Assembly: GCA_035771175.1 (NCBI GenBank)
Contig: CM069597.1
Coordinates: 11,629,001 to 11,693,000, forward strand
DNA length: 64,000 nt
DNA from: Paratinospora sagittata
Taxonomy: Eukaryota > Streptophyta > Magnoliopsida > Ranunculales > Menispermaceae
Reading direction: 5' to 3'
The notes below the pieces were generated by a model. That model was not told the origin of the DNA, searched no databases, and was given only the letters and a program-made list of their open reading frames with translations. Every line of letters begins with the position of its first letter. The stretch's first letter is position 1. This document shows positions 1-11,871 of this stretch, piece after piece. The position numbers and the translations under genes were made by a program.

Positions 1-530
1 AAAAGAGAATTATTGGTCGAAAGGTATGAAGTAAGCAATAACCAATAATGTAGCGAGATGCCTTACTTGTCAACATATCAAAGTAGAACACAAGAGACCA
101 TTGGGACTTCTCCAGCCTTTAGAAGTACCTAAATCAAAATGGGACAACATTACGATAGATTTTGTGAGCTCATTGCCTCAAAATCAAATAAATTAACAAA
201 ATAAGCTCATTTCCTTCCATGAAAACCAACTAACACAGTGAATTGTATGTTAAGGAAATTGTGAGATTACACTGTGCGCCTAAGTCTATTCTATCATATA
301 GAGATCCAAGGTTTACTTTCCAATTTTGGCAGAGTTTACAGAAAGAGTTGGGGACAAAGCTGAATATGAGCATCGCTTATCACCCTCAAACAAATGGTCA
401 ATTTGAACGAGTTATACAGATCTTGAAGGATATACTTGGAGCGTACGTGTTAGATTTTAAAGGGAATTGGAGCAAATACTTGCACTTGGCCGAATTTGCA
501 TACAACAATAGTTAACATTCAAGCATCAAG
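1..530 (+). pseudogene. Ty3/gypsy integrase fragment (Tekay-like)
   Basis: This is the middle of a retrotransposon integrase, the enzyme that joins element cDNA to host DNA. The window opens inside the zinc-binding region (CLTCQH, about 62-80). The three catalytic acidic residues can be placed: Asp in TIDF (about 155), Asp in YRDPRF (about 298-315) and Glu in QFERVIQ (about 400-420). Between the first two, roughly 180-245, the frame is lost and part of the core is missing, so this copy is dead. The longest intact stretch is 243-515. It ends where an LTR-like sequence begins at 533. Tekay-like assignment is by resemblance to chromovirus integrases and is less certain than integrase itself. Confidence 0.85.
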
Positions 531-532
531 AT

Positions 533-950
533 TGTTGGCCCAGATTTTATAGTCCAGGAGGAGGGGGAGGTGAATTGGATTTTATAGATTTTTTTTAAAC
601 CTTAACCAACTAAAATTGGCAAAGAGAGAAACCAAAATAAAGTGTAGGAAATAAACAATGAACACAACGATTTATAGTGGTTCAGTTTCCTCAAAACCTA
701 CCTCCACTACTTGACCTCCCTGGTCAAGGTTTCCCAAAATCCACTAACCTTAATCCAACTTATGAGTGTGGATCAAGCCGTTACAGTCACAGTTTTCCTG
801 TTAGGAAAACTTCCCCATGCTCGCTCTTCCTCTCGAGCCTTCCTAAGGGATCACCTCGCTCCGAACATGCAAAGGATGGTGACATCGGGTGGATGATACC
901 AAAACCATTTTGATGCCTAAGTTAGATACTGCAAGAGGAAAATTAGAAGT
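533..950 (+). mobile_element. LTR 5'-end fragment, Sirevirus-like subfamily 2
   Basis: It starts TGTTGGCCCAG and carries the G-run followed by GGTGAATTGGA, then a block ending in a 'CCTACCTCCACTAC' stretch near 697-712. The same order of motifs recurs at 1324, 4602, 28738 and 54346, so it is the 5' end of one LTR superfamily. This copy is closest to the one at 4602. No 3' terminus or target duplication was found; the right edge is approximate. Confidence 0.6.
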
Positions 951-1323
951 ATGTAGAGTCAGAGACTTAGAGCATACCTGTTTCTAAAGAATGAGGTCCA
1001 TTTATTTAGTGAGAAGGGGTCATCTTTGCAATTAATGTTGTGTTCCATCAGTGGGAGTGATTTATGTCTTTCCTTATCAGGAGTTAGTTTGTATTTTTGT
1101 GTCTCGGGATCCATTTTGTGCGGTATCCAAGTTATAATCAATGTGTAAAGAAGGATATTCGAGATTATGATTATGCCCGCCCTCGATTGAGGCCGGGGGA
1201 AGATTTCTCGGTCAAGGCTGAAAGTAGCCTTTGCCTAAGTCGCAAAGTGCCTTCGACTGGAGCCAAAGTTTTCCCTTTGTTATGGTCAAGGAGGAGGCCT
1301 CGACCGTTGTCTAGGGGTTCACC
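951..1323. other. Unassigned stretch, GC-richer near its end
   Basis: No gene is seen. From about 1175 the sequence becomes richer in CCTCGA/GAGGCC motifs like those in the Tat-type LTR at 15.5-26.5 kb, and the same composition resumes after 4054. This is probably an old Tat-type LTR into which the solo LTR at 1324 inserted. Confidence 0.4.
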
Positions 1324-1559
1324 TGTTGGTGCACCCAAGAGGGAGGTGAATTGGGTGTGAAGGTTAATTTTAAACTTTTCCAATGACTTAGTGATATACA
1401 ATGGTACATTGGAACTACATGCACATACTAACCTTAAAGTAAAATGCATAACATAAAACACATTGATATTTATAGTGGTTCGGCCAAGCCTATGTCCACT
1501 ACCTAATCTCCGGATTAGGATTTTCTCAATCCACTAACTGATTCTCTTATGGGTGAGAA

Positions 1560-1800
1560 CCAAACCGTTACAACTGCCCTTTTTCAGGTTAAAGGTAAAC
1601 CTATCATTTACGGGCTAAGGATGAACCGTATTTCCTTTTTCCAGGATGAGGAAAAACCTAAGTTCCTTTATGGGATAAGGAAGAACCATTTTTCTTTTGC
1701 AGGATAAATAAGAACCGTTTCTCTTTTACAGGTTCAGAGATAGCCTATCCTTTTACGGGATGAGGATGAACCGGTTTCCTACTTACAGGTGAGGATGAAC
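1560..1800 (+). repeat. LTR hairpin block I (copy 1), degenerate
   Basis: About seven imperfect units of 30-40 bp vary on 'TTTTACGGGatgaggatgaACC'. They occupy the same place in the LTR as the clearer TTCTCA...TGAGAA units at 28985-29170 and 54525-54760. Confidence 0.6.
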
Positions 1801-2809
1801 CTTAACATGATTCCAAACCTGAAATCATTAAAAGAACTACATTCACTTGTCCTGGTTGTTTCAATCCAAAAACACACCAACATTACAACACAAACTAATA
1901 ATGTTGGTTCTAACTGAGTATAACACTTTACAATTAAGCTCTTGTGTATAACATTACAAAGATATATAAATTTGAATGTTCGATATTGCTCAAGTACAAT
2001 TTCGAAAAGCGTGTAATATGCCAATCAATTAAGTGTTTCTTCGAAAACATTATGATACCAATTAAACATTGACGTAGAAAATGCAGAACCAGTGTAAATC
2101 GTAGACATAGACATTTTTCAAAATAGATATAGTATAAAAGCATGAAAACTTCTGGTTCAGTGTTCAGTAGTTAACACAACTACTGATATAGTTCAATATA
2201 GTACTTAAGATATGAAATCAAGTACAACTGTATTTCTCATGAACTATTTGTCAAATTCCTTCATCAGCATGATTGAAGATAAGTATAAATCCAGGCTAAG
2301 AATTTGAATAGACACCAGTTCTAAATAGATTTTCAAAGATAAAATATAATTGAAGCTCAATATGAAAATCTATTGACTAACTAAAGTATCAGTGAAAAAT
2401 ACTTTGAAAACTTAGTGCATTTGAAAAACATTTTGAAATATTTAAACATCGACAAACATTCAAAAAGTTTTTGAAACAATAAAATTTATCGGCAAGTTGT
2501 TTGATTCAAAGTATTGGTATTTATAGACTAGGTAGACAATAGCCGTTAGACATTTGAAATTCAAATACAGTGTGAACGTTTACACACAACAGCTAGAATT
2601 TTATATGAAAATGGAAACTAGGATTTTCACTAACATTATAGTTCTTTTCAGATTTCATGAAAAAAGAAAAGTTTTAGAAAAACTTAATTTATGTATCAGA
2701 GAATATCTCTAATAAATTTGAAAAGGACTATGTCCAAAGATCCGTTCTGAAACAGTAGATTGATAAAGTGTATTTGTTAGAACAATGACGATTGTTGAAT
2801 TAGCATCTT

Positions 2810-3480
2810 GATTCTGTAATCAGTGTCCTGACACATAATATCAATTTTGTCATTTTGTTCCTTGAGGGCTCTCATTATGTATAAACGTCCTGTTGAACAA
2901 TGAAGTGAGGGTGCTATTAACTCGTAAGCGTCCTGACTTTTTTTAAGACAGAAGTGACTCAACCCTGAAGGCGCTGAAGCACATCTACGTCCTACTTTTT
3001 TTTAAAATAATTAAGTGCGTGAGGGCGCTACAATTCCGAGTAAGCGTCCTACCTTTTAAAACATAAAACACAACACGAGGGCGCTACAACTATGTAAGCA
3101 TCCTGACATTTCAAGCCATTTGAAAAACAAAACTAAGTGTGCTGAAGGACAATCAGTGTCCTGAAAGTTATTAAGTTGATTCCCAAAGGTGAGGGCGTTC
3201 CTATTCAGGTAGCGTGTCCTGATAGTTTATTCAACTTATAACTATCAGTGTCCTCAAAGATAAATTCTTTGAAAAACTTAGAATCTTTTAGTAAGCTGAT
3301 GCTGAGTCAGCGTCCTGACAACTTCAGAGGTTGGCTAATAGTGAGGCAGCTACTACCAAGTAAGCGTCTTGATAAATCAGTTCAAATCAATCTTAAATGT
3401 TATCAACGTCCTAATGAATCGTCAACATCCTGACTTATCAAGTTCAGGAGAGCGCTGCTAACTCATTAGAGTCCTGAAAG
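2810..3480 (+). repeat. LTR hairpin block II (copy 1)
   Basis: About a dozen alternating motifs, GAGGGCGCT and AGCGTCCTGA, are spaced 15-45 bp apart. The second is nearly the reverse complement of the first, so each pair can fold into a small stem. The same block recurs at 29865-30410 and 55410-56140. Confidence 0.8.
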
Positions 3481-4065
3481 ACTCTAGAAACACAGTTTTG
3501 ACTCGCGATTAAAAATACGATGATGCGAATAAAAACTCGATAAATTTTAAATTAAACATAGAAAATTAAATCATTTGAAATACTGTAACATGCAAATATG
3601 CAAGTGAATTTGTGTATTGTTTTGGAAAATGTTTGAGCAATATCGATTAGAGAAAAATATACCTTAAATACTGTGTATTTCTCATTTTCTCATAATCTTT
3701 AAATCCAACTCTTCATTATGAGGTCTTCAATGAACTTCGAGCTTGAGTTGAATGTCTTGAACGTTGATCAAAATATGTAGTCTTGAAGCTTGATTGAATC
3801 GTCTGAGATGTGATCTTGAAATCAAGATATGATCTTTGAAGTCCTTTGATTGAAACGATCTTGAACGTCTGATATGACCTTGAGTTCCTTGATCGAATCA
3901 TTCTTCAGCTTTTTGCTTTCCTGAGGTGTTGAGATAGGTTCTTGAATATAGCTCGTTAGCACCGAAAGAGATTTCGTTTGTGATTATCAAAATATACTTC
4001 ATCAAGTATACTTAGAAACGTGCTAAGTGATGAACCGCTTAGATTAACATCACCTTGGCCTCGGT

Positions 4066-4108
4066 CTCGGTCGTAGCCTGATGGATGTACCTTTAGGCTA
4101 CGACCGAG
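4066..4108. repeat. 14-bp perfect inverted repeat
   Basis: CTCGGTCGTAGCCT at 4066-4079 is exactly complementary to 4095-4108, with a 15-nt loop. It lies just outside the solo LTR target duplication, in the CCTCGG-rich sequence. Function unknown. Confidence 0.85.
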
Positions 4109-4230
4109 GATCCTTAACAGAGTTTCCCTCGGTTCGTCTTTTCGATTTTCGATCTTTCCTTGGTTTTTGCTTATTTTCTTCTTTGTCTATTTTTGGGTGT
4201 AACATATCTCATGGTAATAATAATGAAAAA

Positions 4231-4260
4231 TGAAGAAGAAGAAGAAGAAGAAGATAATAA
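4231..4260 (+). repeat. (GAA)n microsatellite
   Basis: A short GAA/AAG run sits in otherwise unassigned sequence between the solo LTR and the LTR fragment at 4602. Nothing gene-like is seen from 4055 to 4601 apart from this and the hairpin. Confidence 0.8.
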
Positions 4261-4601
4261 AGAAAACAAAGATTCAAAAAGAAACATAAGTAAAAAAAAA
4301 TAACTAAACTAGGGCATGGGAAAATTAAAATATATGTGAAATTTATCCATTATATTAATTAGGAACTGAGAGCAGAGAACCCGTCGTTGTCTCGGCTATG
4401 TTGCCTACCTCGGAGGTGAACTAGTATCTAGTATCCGATGCAACGTACACTACCCTATTTTTTAAGCTTATATCTTGACCTGGGGCCCTTAACTTTTTAA
4501 AATGGACACAGGTACGGGCCCATTTTGCCACTCCTAAATGCAACAGGCCTTGCTTTTGTAATATATTTACTTTTAAATATATTACAAATATATACATATA
4601 A

Positions 4602-5460
4602 TGTTGGCCCAAATTATAGTTCAAAAGGGGGGTTGAATTGGACTTTATAGATTTTCATTGAACCTTAACTGACCAAAAATGGCAAAGAGATAAAACAAAA
4701 TAAAGTGAAAAAAATAAATAGTGAATACAACAATTTATAGTGGTTTAGCTTCCTCAAAGCCTACCTCCACTAATTGACCTTCCCGATCAAGATTTCCAAA
4801 AATTCATTAATCTTGATCCAACTTACAGGTGTAGATCAACTTGTTACAATCGTTGTTTTTCAGTTATGAAAACTTCCTTGATTGACTAACCAACCAATAA
4901 AAAATACACCAATTGATTTACAAAAGATAGAGAATGTTCTTATCAAACAACTATTAATAATGATTACAACTTAAGATTGAATACCTCCCTAGATCGAATC
5001 AGCCAAAGATGTTAAAAGATGAAGTGCAGGCCTACAATGAAAGGTTCTTTCTTGATTTTTGACTTGAAGAAGATGAAGTTGAAATACAAAGTCAAAAATA
5101 GCCCAAGTACTTGAAATCTCTAAAAAGGATCTTCCCAAAGATGAAGAAGAAAAGTACAGGAGATTTCTTCAAAGTAGAAAGAAAACTTGAAAGATGATGA
5201 ACACTTGAAGAACACTTTTTTTCTCTCAAATCAACAAGGTCATGGACTTGTGAAAAACAGTATTAAATGTTATTACTATTTCCAGAACCTGGAAGTAATT
5301 GTGATTGATGAATATCACGTCCAGATCTAGGTTGTGCATGGATACAAAAGGATAGGTTAAGTATTTGTGTCTCCAGATATTTGGTAGTGCACAAGAATAA
5401 CTATCCTGAGAGTGAATAAAAATTAGTTGGTAGTTATTTTGAAGTGATGAGAGCATTGCC
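4602..5460 (+). mobile_element. LTR fragment, Sirevirus-like subfamily 2
   Basis: It starts TGTTGGCCC, then a G-run and GTTGAATTGGA, and runs in parallel with the copy at 533 for at least 300 bp. It continues AT-rich to about 5460. The 3' end and target duplication are not found, and it abuts the decayed gypsy pol at about 5520. The right edge is uncertain. Confidence 0.55.
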
Positions 5461-5519
5461 TCTGTAATAAAAAGGTCACATTATCTTCAGATTTTTAAGA
5501 GTCTAAAGTAATTATTTGA

Positions 5520-6775
5520 ACGGAAAGAAATTGAATATGAGGTAATAAATGTGGCAAGAATTCCTGAAGGATTTGATTTTTTATTCAATTATTATCCTGA
5601 GAAAGGTCAATATGTTGCTGAGGCATTGAGCAGGAAACAGGCTGAAACTGGAGTAGTAACTATCAGTTAGCCATAAAATGGAGATTGTTTGTGAGTGAGA
5701 GTTACAGTTATGAGTGTACTCTCTATTACTCCATGTGTTGATATTTGTGCTCGGATGCATGTTTAGCTAATTGATATTCATATTCAAAGAGTAAAATTTA
5801 TGAGGAGACGAGTATGATATCAATATGAAAGATTATGGACTTGGTAATATGGATTGCGTTAAATGAAGATGGGATTCAAATGATATCTTATGGGTTATGG
5901 GTAGAAATGATACCATTTGGATAACCATTAGTGAACTGATAAGTCTGCGTATTCTTCCAATGAACACCAGAATTCTTTTTATAGACTGAGTAGATTGTAT
6001 ATGTGTGAGATAGGGAGATTTTATGGGGGTACTCAGATATTTGTCATGTCGGATTAAGATCCCAACATTTGTCTAGATCTGATATATGATGCAGACTCGA
6101 TTTGGTACTCACCTCCTTCTCAGTGTGATATTTTATTCTCAGACTGGTTGACAGACTGAGAGAGTGACTTTGATGCTTGTGAGCATGCTCGGGTCTGGTA
6201 TACTTGAATTTTGGTAGAAGTTGGAAGGATTATTTTATTTGTGTAAACTTGTGTGTATAAACAACTATTATCATAATATAACGATGGCACTCTAAAGGTT
6301 TTATAGTAAACCTTATAGATTTCCAACTTGCTGATTTGAAAGTATGGAGTTTTGCTATTGGTGCCAGAGGATATTAGTAAATACACAGGGTTGGTATATA
6401 GGCCATGAAATTGAGTGTGGCTGACTCAATTTTGCTAAGGGTCTTACCAAAAAAAGGCCAAATGAGATTTGGGATGAAAGGAAAGCTTGCACCGCGATTT
6501 GTAGGACCATTAGAGATCCTTGATAGGGTAGGTCCATTGGCTTACCGATTTGTTCTACTGTCACAGTTGATAGGTGTCCGGAATAGTTTCTATATATGGA
6601 TGTTGAGGAAATGTCATTCGGATTCCATATATGTTATGGATATAACTCAACTCGAAGTTGGGGAGGATACCACGTATCAAGAAGAGCAAACATGGGAGCG
6701 GAAATATAAAATGCGGGAGCAGTTTTCTGGAATTGAGTATCACTTGAGGAATAGTCCTTGATTCTAAATTTCGAG
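5520..6775 (+). pseudogene. Decayed Tekay-type gypsy pol (RNase H to integrase C-term)
   Basis: In several frames this reads as the end of a Ty3/gypsy polyprotein. About 5580-5645 matches the RNase H tail (YVAEALSRKQ). Scattered integrase-core remnants follow at about 5850-6180. An open stretch at 6405-6761 matches the integrase C-terminal region (GKLAPRFVGPLEILDRVG, and later a 'FY-x-MLRKC' motif that usually reads FHVSMLRKY). Stops and deletions are frequent, so it is not functional. It lies directly upstream of a polypurine tract and the 3' LTR at 6802, in the correct order for one element. Confidence 0.85.
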
Positions 6776-6788
6776 GACGAAATTCTTT

Positions 6789-6800
6789 AAGTTTGGGAGA
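6789..6800 (+). other. Polypurine tract
   Basis: AAGTTTGGGAGA lies immediately before the LTR start TGTAACACCC. It is the expected plus-strand priming site of the Tekay element. Confidence 0.7.
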
Positions 6801-6801
6801 T

Positions 6802-9483
6802 TGTAACACCCCATACTTTTAATTAAATACATACGTTGAATTACACGTATATCGAGATGTATAATACACGTATTTTATACGTAAGAGCCAAATATACGCG
6901 TGTATGATTAGTAAATAAATAAAATTATGAAATGAAGATGATACATATTGGTGCTTACAAGTTAAAAAAAAAAAGAGTTGAATTAAATTGATTAATTTAT
7001 GGGGTTGGTTAATTAAATATGTGGATTGGAGTATGATTTAATGACTTAATGCATAGTATAATTTAATGAATGAAAGTTAAATATTAAAATGGGGAAGTTG
7101 CTTTATTAAGTTAGATGAGGAGTATTGGATCCTTTTTTATATAAAATAGCATCTCTCTCATTTCTAATCTCTCAATCGTTTAAATAAAAAATAAAAAAAG
7201 AAAAGAAAAGAAGAATAGAAAAAGAAGTTGCAGAGAAGAAAGAAGAAACGAACGGACGGAGAGAAGAATGAGAAGAAGAAAAAGGGGAAACGCGGGATTC
7301 GCGTCAAATTCGGACTTGCGGTAAGTGATTTTCACTCTATTTCTTCGTGAAATTAATATCTAAGCTAAATGTAACGATTCTAGCGGAGTAATTTTAGCTA
7401 TGGAAGTTGTTTTACTGTGTTTTCAAAATTGGGGTTTTTACCCAACTTGGATGAAAATGTGTTCGAAAGGTAGAAAAACACTCCCTAGACTGTAGGAACC
7501 CCGAATATGTGGTTCGATTCCATTTATGTGTTCATTTGAAATTTTTATAGCTGTTGGAAGTTTGTTAGAAGTTAGAGTTTAGATTGAAAACCTTTTGAAT
7601 CATATTAAACTCGATGAAACTGCAGTTTAAGGCTATAGAATGGTAGAATGAACTGTTGCGAGTCCATCGATGCTAATTTCATGATTTTTGGAGATCGTTT
7701 GACAATTTTAGTAAAAATTTACATATTTCCAATGAATAGTGACGACGTGAATAGTATTGTAATCATATCCAGTGAATAAAATAGAATTAGAATCCAATGA
7801 AACTCCGGTTTGAGATAATAGAATCGTAGAGAACTGAATTTCGGACGTTGCGATGTTAAGATCATGATTTTTGGATATGCTTTGATATTTGTAGCAGCTA
7901 AATATATGATTTTTGTGAGTAAAATTGACTTTGGATGTCTTCGTGAACGTATAAAACCTTAGTAAAATACCTGTTGAAGGTAGTGGAATGGTAGTATGAC
8001 GGATTTTACACATGTCGATGTGGACAGAATAATTTTAGGAATGTTCTATATTTTTAATAAAATGGATATATGTTCCAGGAGAAAAATAAAACTGAGAACA
8101 AGTGAAAATATGAATTGAAAATCTATTTTCACTGTTCTTTCTTGTGGAAATATCTAGATTGACCACATAAACGAGATAGTAATTTCTTCAACTGCTTATG
8201 AGTCCTAAATTGAGTTGGAATTTCAAGTCACAGAATGTGTATAATAATTTTAAGGTTGATCATTATTATTGGTGATTTGAAGTGAGTTGAGAAATTAAAT
8301 ATATAATTAGATATGAATCAATGAAATTGAATTATGGAGTGGTTGTGTCAGGTTGAATTAGTTGGATTTAAATTGGAGCTGGACTCGAAAGCGACGATGA
8401 TTGGGTTTAAGTTGGAAAGTGTTGTACTGTGAGTATATTTTCTTGATTTTGGTTCATGTATGACATTTTATATATATGAAATGTTTGAATGTAAATATGT
8501 TATGCATATATTGTTGCATTGTGTTTTAATTTACATTCATAGATGATATTTTTTAGCATTGGAGCATATGAGACATGCAAAGTCAAGTTTGTGTCATTTT
8601 GTTAGGAATTAGACCCGAATGAGTATTATGTGTAACCTCATTGTCAGTAGGTCTATCCTAACAAGGATTGGAGATCCTTGAAATGACTGTGAATTGGGTA
8701 ATGAGAGGTTGTGGCTACCTTGTAACGGTCATACAAGGGTTAGACCCGCTCTCTTGCCTTGAAGGAGGGAGATTGTGGATTTTGTGCAAAAGGATGCATT
8801 GTTTTCTTGAAAACTCATGAAATTTATGTTGTTGACATGTATAATATATTCGTTGAATGATGCATGTGTTTAATAATGGTTTGAAATGATTTTAAACGTC
8901 ATATTTTCCTAAATGCATATAATTGTCATATCAAGAAATATATTCACTGAGCTGTTGATTGCTCATTCCATTTCCTTCAATATTTTAGGTACAGAGTTAA
9001 AAAGAAAAGCACGAGAGTAGATACGTGTCTTATTTTGTTAATGTACGTATATGCGAAGGAAATTGATTATATTTTCTTTATTTTCAAATGAATATATATC
9101 ACATCCTACATATCTATATTATCACATAGATGGGTTGTAAGAAAATATGGATTTTGATTTGATATTTTGGGTTAGACAATGCTTGTGATGATGAAATGAA
9201 ATGATCACATATAATTATCAGGTGAGAATTTGATTTGTGGAATGAATGGAATGACAATGATGATTATTTATATATAAATCTTTGATTTGATTTGTGGTAT
9301 ATCAGGAAAAAATGTGAAATGTCCATTTTATGGGGAGATGCAATCAAAATTTCTGAAAATTTTGGAAATTATTGTGAATGTCCGATGAGGCTGACAATGT
9401 ATTGTATACTGTATATGAGTATGTACAATATATAATACATTGTGCCGGTCATGACGTCAGCCTACGTCAGGGGCGTCGTGACA
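6802..9483 (+). mobile_element. Tekay-type 3' LTR
   Basis: It starts TGTAACACCCC after the polypurine tract and ends GGGGCGTCGTGACA, both typical of Tekay/Del chromovirus LTRs. The length of 2682 bp is long but within the range for the lineage. No matching 5' LTR is in the window, so the element is 5'-truncated and no target duplication could be tested. Weak ORFs inside (for example 7708-8013 minus) are chance ORFs. Confidence 0.8.
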
Positions 9484-9970
9484 AAAACACTTCATAAAAG
9501 CAAGAACACACGTTCGCATAAAGTGGAACCACGTTTCTCTTCAAAATACACGCAAAATGGCATTTTGTCAGTTTACAAGGAAACATGTTTCTGTGCTTGC
9601 ACTCCAGAAAGCACCATTCTGGACACATTGATGAAAACATGTTTTATGGTCAGAAACATGTTTCTACCTGTCCAAAGTGAAAAATTCACTTTGGATCAAT
9701 GGAAACGCGTTTTCCCTTTTGAGAACGCGCTTCTTGCATGCACCGAACACTTAAACATGTTTTCTCGATAAAACACACTTGAATACATTTGAACACACTT
9801 GAAAACAATCAAATTAAGGTTTAAACAAGTAATTGAATCATTTTGAGTGAAAGTCAAATGTTTAACCATATGAAACCAGTTTGACTTTTAAAACTTAGAA
9901 GATTTAAAACGATTTTAAATGCATGCAAGATTTTGGGTGAACCGACTAGAAAGGATTTTACAGGCCCAAA
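9484..9970. mobile_element. Sirevirus-like LTR fragment made of palindromes
   Basis: From 9553 to 9762 there are at least eight consecutive inverted repeats, including GAAACATGTTTC (9580-9591 and 9653-9664), AAAACATGTTTT (9634-9645), an 11-bp stem at 9671-9695, AAACGCGTTT (9703-9712) and AAACATGTTT (9753-9762). The following AT-rich 'cacttgaa...cattttgagtgaaag' stretch resembles 27880-28060. An ORF crosses the block (9442-9771) but matches nothing. Edges are uncertain. Confidence 0.5.
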
Positions 9971-10168
9971 TGAATATAAGTAATAAGTAATTACATACAA
10001 AAATATATCTTGATTTCTCTTTCTTTGATCCATTTCAATCTTTGACTTTGACTTTTTGGTTGACGTTTATAGATTGATTATGATAGAACTGAAACAACTT
10101 AGCCAAAGTGACTATTCTTGATTGAAATGTTATTTGTAATCATCAAAACATGAAAGGGTGAGGGTCAT

Positions 10169-10182
10169 TACACACACGCACG

Positions 10183-10222
<40 letters not shown>

Positions 10223-10230
10223 AATATATA
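10169..10230. repeat. (CA)n(TA)n microsatellite
   Basis: A CA run with two CG interruptions passes directly into a TA run. Confidence 0.95.
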
Positions 10231-10340
10231 AAAGATGCTTTAACTTGTGAGAATGCTTTATTGTAACCTAAAAGTTTAAATATTTATTTAAAAATAGTCT
10301 TTCTAATGTAGAAGTAAGGTTGTCCACAAGACTTTCCTTA
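10231..10340 (+). mobile_element. Au-SINE-like relic
   Basis: The order 'GCTTTATTGTAACCTAAAAG' then 'TAATGTAGAAGTAAGGTTGT' parallels the better copy at 62762-62925. The B box is not recognisable, so this is a decayed fragment. Confidence 0.4.
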
Positions 10341-10348
10341 GACTCTAT

Positions 10349-10959
10349 TAGGGGTGTAAGTCAACCTGACCGACCCGATCAATTCGACCAAATCGAACAC
10401 AAGCCGATGGGTTGGGTTGGATTGATTTAGGTGTTTAGGTTGGGTTGAGTTCAAAAATCTCAACACAAATAATTGGGGTTGGGTCATGGGTTGACACCCT
10501 TGGAACCCAAACTGAATCTAACGTTAACTTTAAATCCTTTATCCCCTAAAGTTACTAAATTGTGAAACTAACGAAACCCCCATAGTCCCAAATTCAAATT
10601 GCAATCTTTTTTGGCCTTCTACATAAAACTTTCCATCCCTTCTTCTTCCATCTGCTTTTTTTTCTTTGTTTTTTTTTTCTTTGTTTCTTCTTCTTTGTTT
10701 GTATTTTTTTTTTCTTCTTAAGTTCTTATTTATTTATTTATTTATTTTGTTCTTCTAAAGTTCAAGTCATCTTCTTCTTCAAAAAAAAAATTCAACTCAT
10801 CTCAATCTGAATGACCAACTCGAATTAGTTTGGGTCGAGTTGGATTGGGTTAAAGAGTTAGTTTTGTTCGAATTGAGATTTATTTTTTTCAAATCTAATT
10901 ATTTGAATTAGGTTGAATTTTGGCTTGAACCTGACTCAACCCAATCGGTTACACCCGTA
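10349..10959. mobile_element. hAT-like MITE (TAGGGGTG type)
   Basis: It begins TAGGGGTGTAAG and ends TTACACCCGTA, complementary termini. Subterminal GGGTTGGGTTG/CAACCCAA motifs occur at both ends. The flanking 8-mers agree at only 5 of 8 bases, so the target duplication is decayed. Its ends resemble the well-supported MITE at 16450-17136. Confidence 0.55.
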
Positions 10960-11870
10960 AACTCAACAAGATGAAAAGCCTTGTGCACCAAAGTTGTTTC
11001 TCACATAGTTACAAGTTACGTAGCTCTTCCTCAATTTTAGGTCAAATTGGTCTACGATTCTAAATTTGCACCTGACAAAGGGGAGCCGCTGAAGGCACGA
11101 CCAAGTCTTTTTCATTTCACCACATTCCTTTTACCACCGGAAAATTTTTATTTATTTGACCTTTTGCACTTTTTTTTTTCGTAGTTACCCATTGTCTAAC
11201 GCATCCACCTACATGATATTCTTCAAACTCTTCATCTTTTATTTGGGCCAGCGTCAAATTTGACCAACAAAAAAAAATTCTTCGCTATCAAATTGTTGTC
11301 ACTATCACAAATGTCACTAACCTTTTTTATTTATTAATTTAAAATATTTATTCTTTTAAAATATTTTATTTTATCTTATCTTATCTTAATAAACTTTAAT
11401 AAAATAAATTAAAAGGAAAACAAATTAAAATAAAGGACAAGAACAACCAATTCAAGGTTTTTTTTTCTTGTCTACTAATTTTAAACTTTTTACTTTCTAT
11501 CATTTCAAGAAAATTAAAATAAAGTAAAAAGTTTTGCTGATTCAAGGACTTTTATTTTTTAATTTTAAAATATTTTTCTCTTTTAATATATTTTAATTTT
11601 ATCTTATTTAATAGAATTAAAATAAAATAAAAGGTAAAGAAATTAAAATAAAGGTTAAAAATAGCCCAAGGTTTTTGCATTCTCTTTTATTTAAAAAATA
11701 AATTAATTAAAAAGGTAAAATATTTGCTGATTGGAAGATTCTTAATGCTACTTTTAACATCTTTTTATGAATCATTAAAATAATAAAACATGAACCGTCA
11801 TATTCGTCCGATAAACAAAAACGCTCATATTCATCATGTTTCAAAGTTAAAGAGTAGGTGAACTAGCCTT
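10960..11870. other. AT-rich, no gene; imperfect duplication
   Basis: No gene is seen. About 11335-11480 and 11565-11690 share a run of the type 'aaaatattt...tcttat...aattaaaataaagg', which looks like an old tandem duplication about 225 bp apart. Confidence 0.5.
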
Positions 11871-11871
11871 T

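Larger units (their letters stand above)
1324..4049 (+). mobile_element. Solo LTR, Sirevirus-like, with perfect TSD
   Basis: A 2726-bp LTR starts TGTTGG and ends TTAACA. It is flanked by a perfect 5-bp target duplication TCACC (1319-1323 and 4050-4054). No pol or gag lies inside, so it is a solo LTR left by LTR-LTR recombination. It has the G-run/GTGAATTGG start, the 'tagtggttcggcc...ccactacctaa' block (1470-1510), and two hairpin-rich blocks (about 1560-1800 and 2810-3480). Sirevirus (Ty1/copia) assignment rests on resemblance of the LTR start and on the palindrome-rich interior, not on coding sequence. Confidence 0.85.

Noticed and set aside
2810..3480. Regularly spaced short repeats resembling a CRISPR array
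   Set aside because: The genome is a plant. The repeats alternate between two complementary motifs, vary in sequence and spacing, and recur at the same place in other LTRs.
9442..9771. A 109-residue ORF as a novel gene
   Set aside because: It crosses an LTR end and a string of palindromes, has no recognisable domain and is better explained by those.
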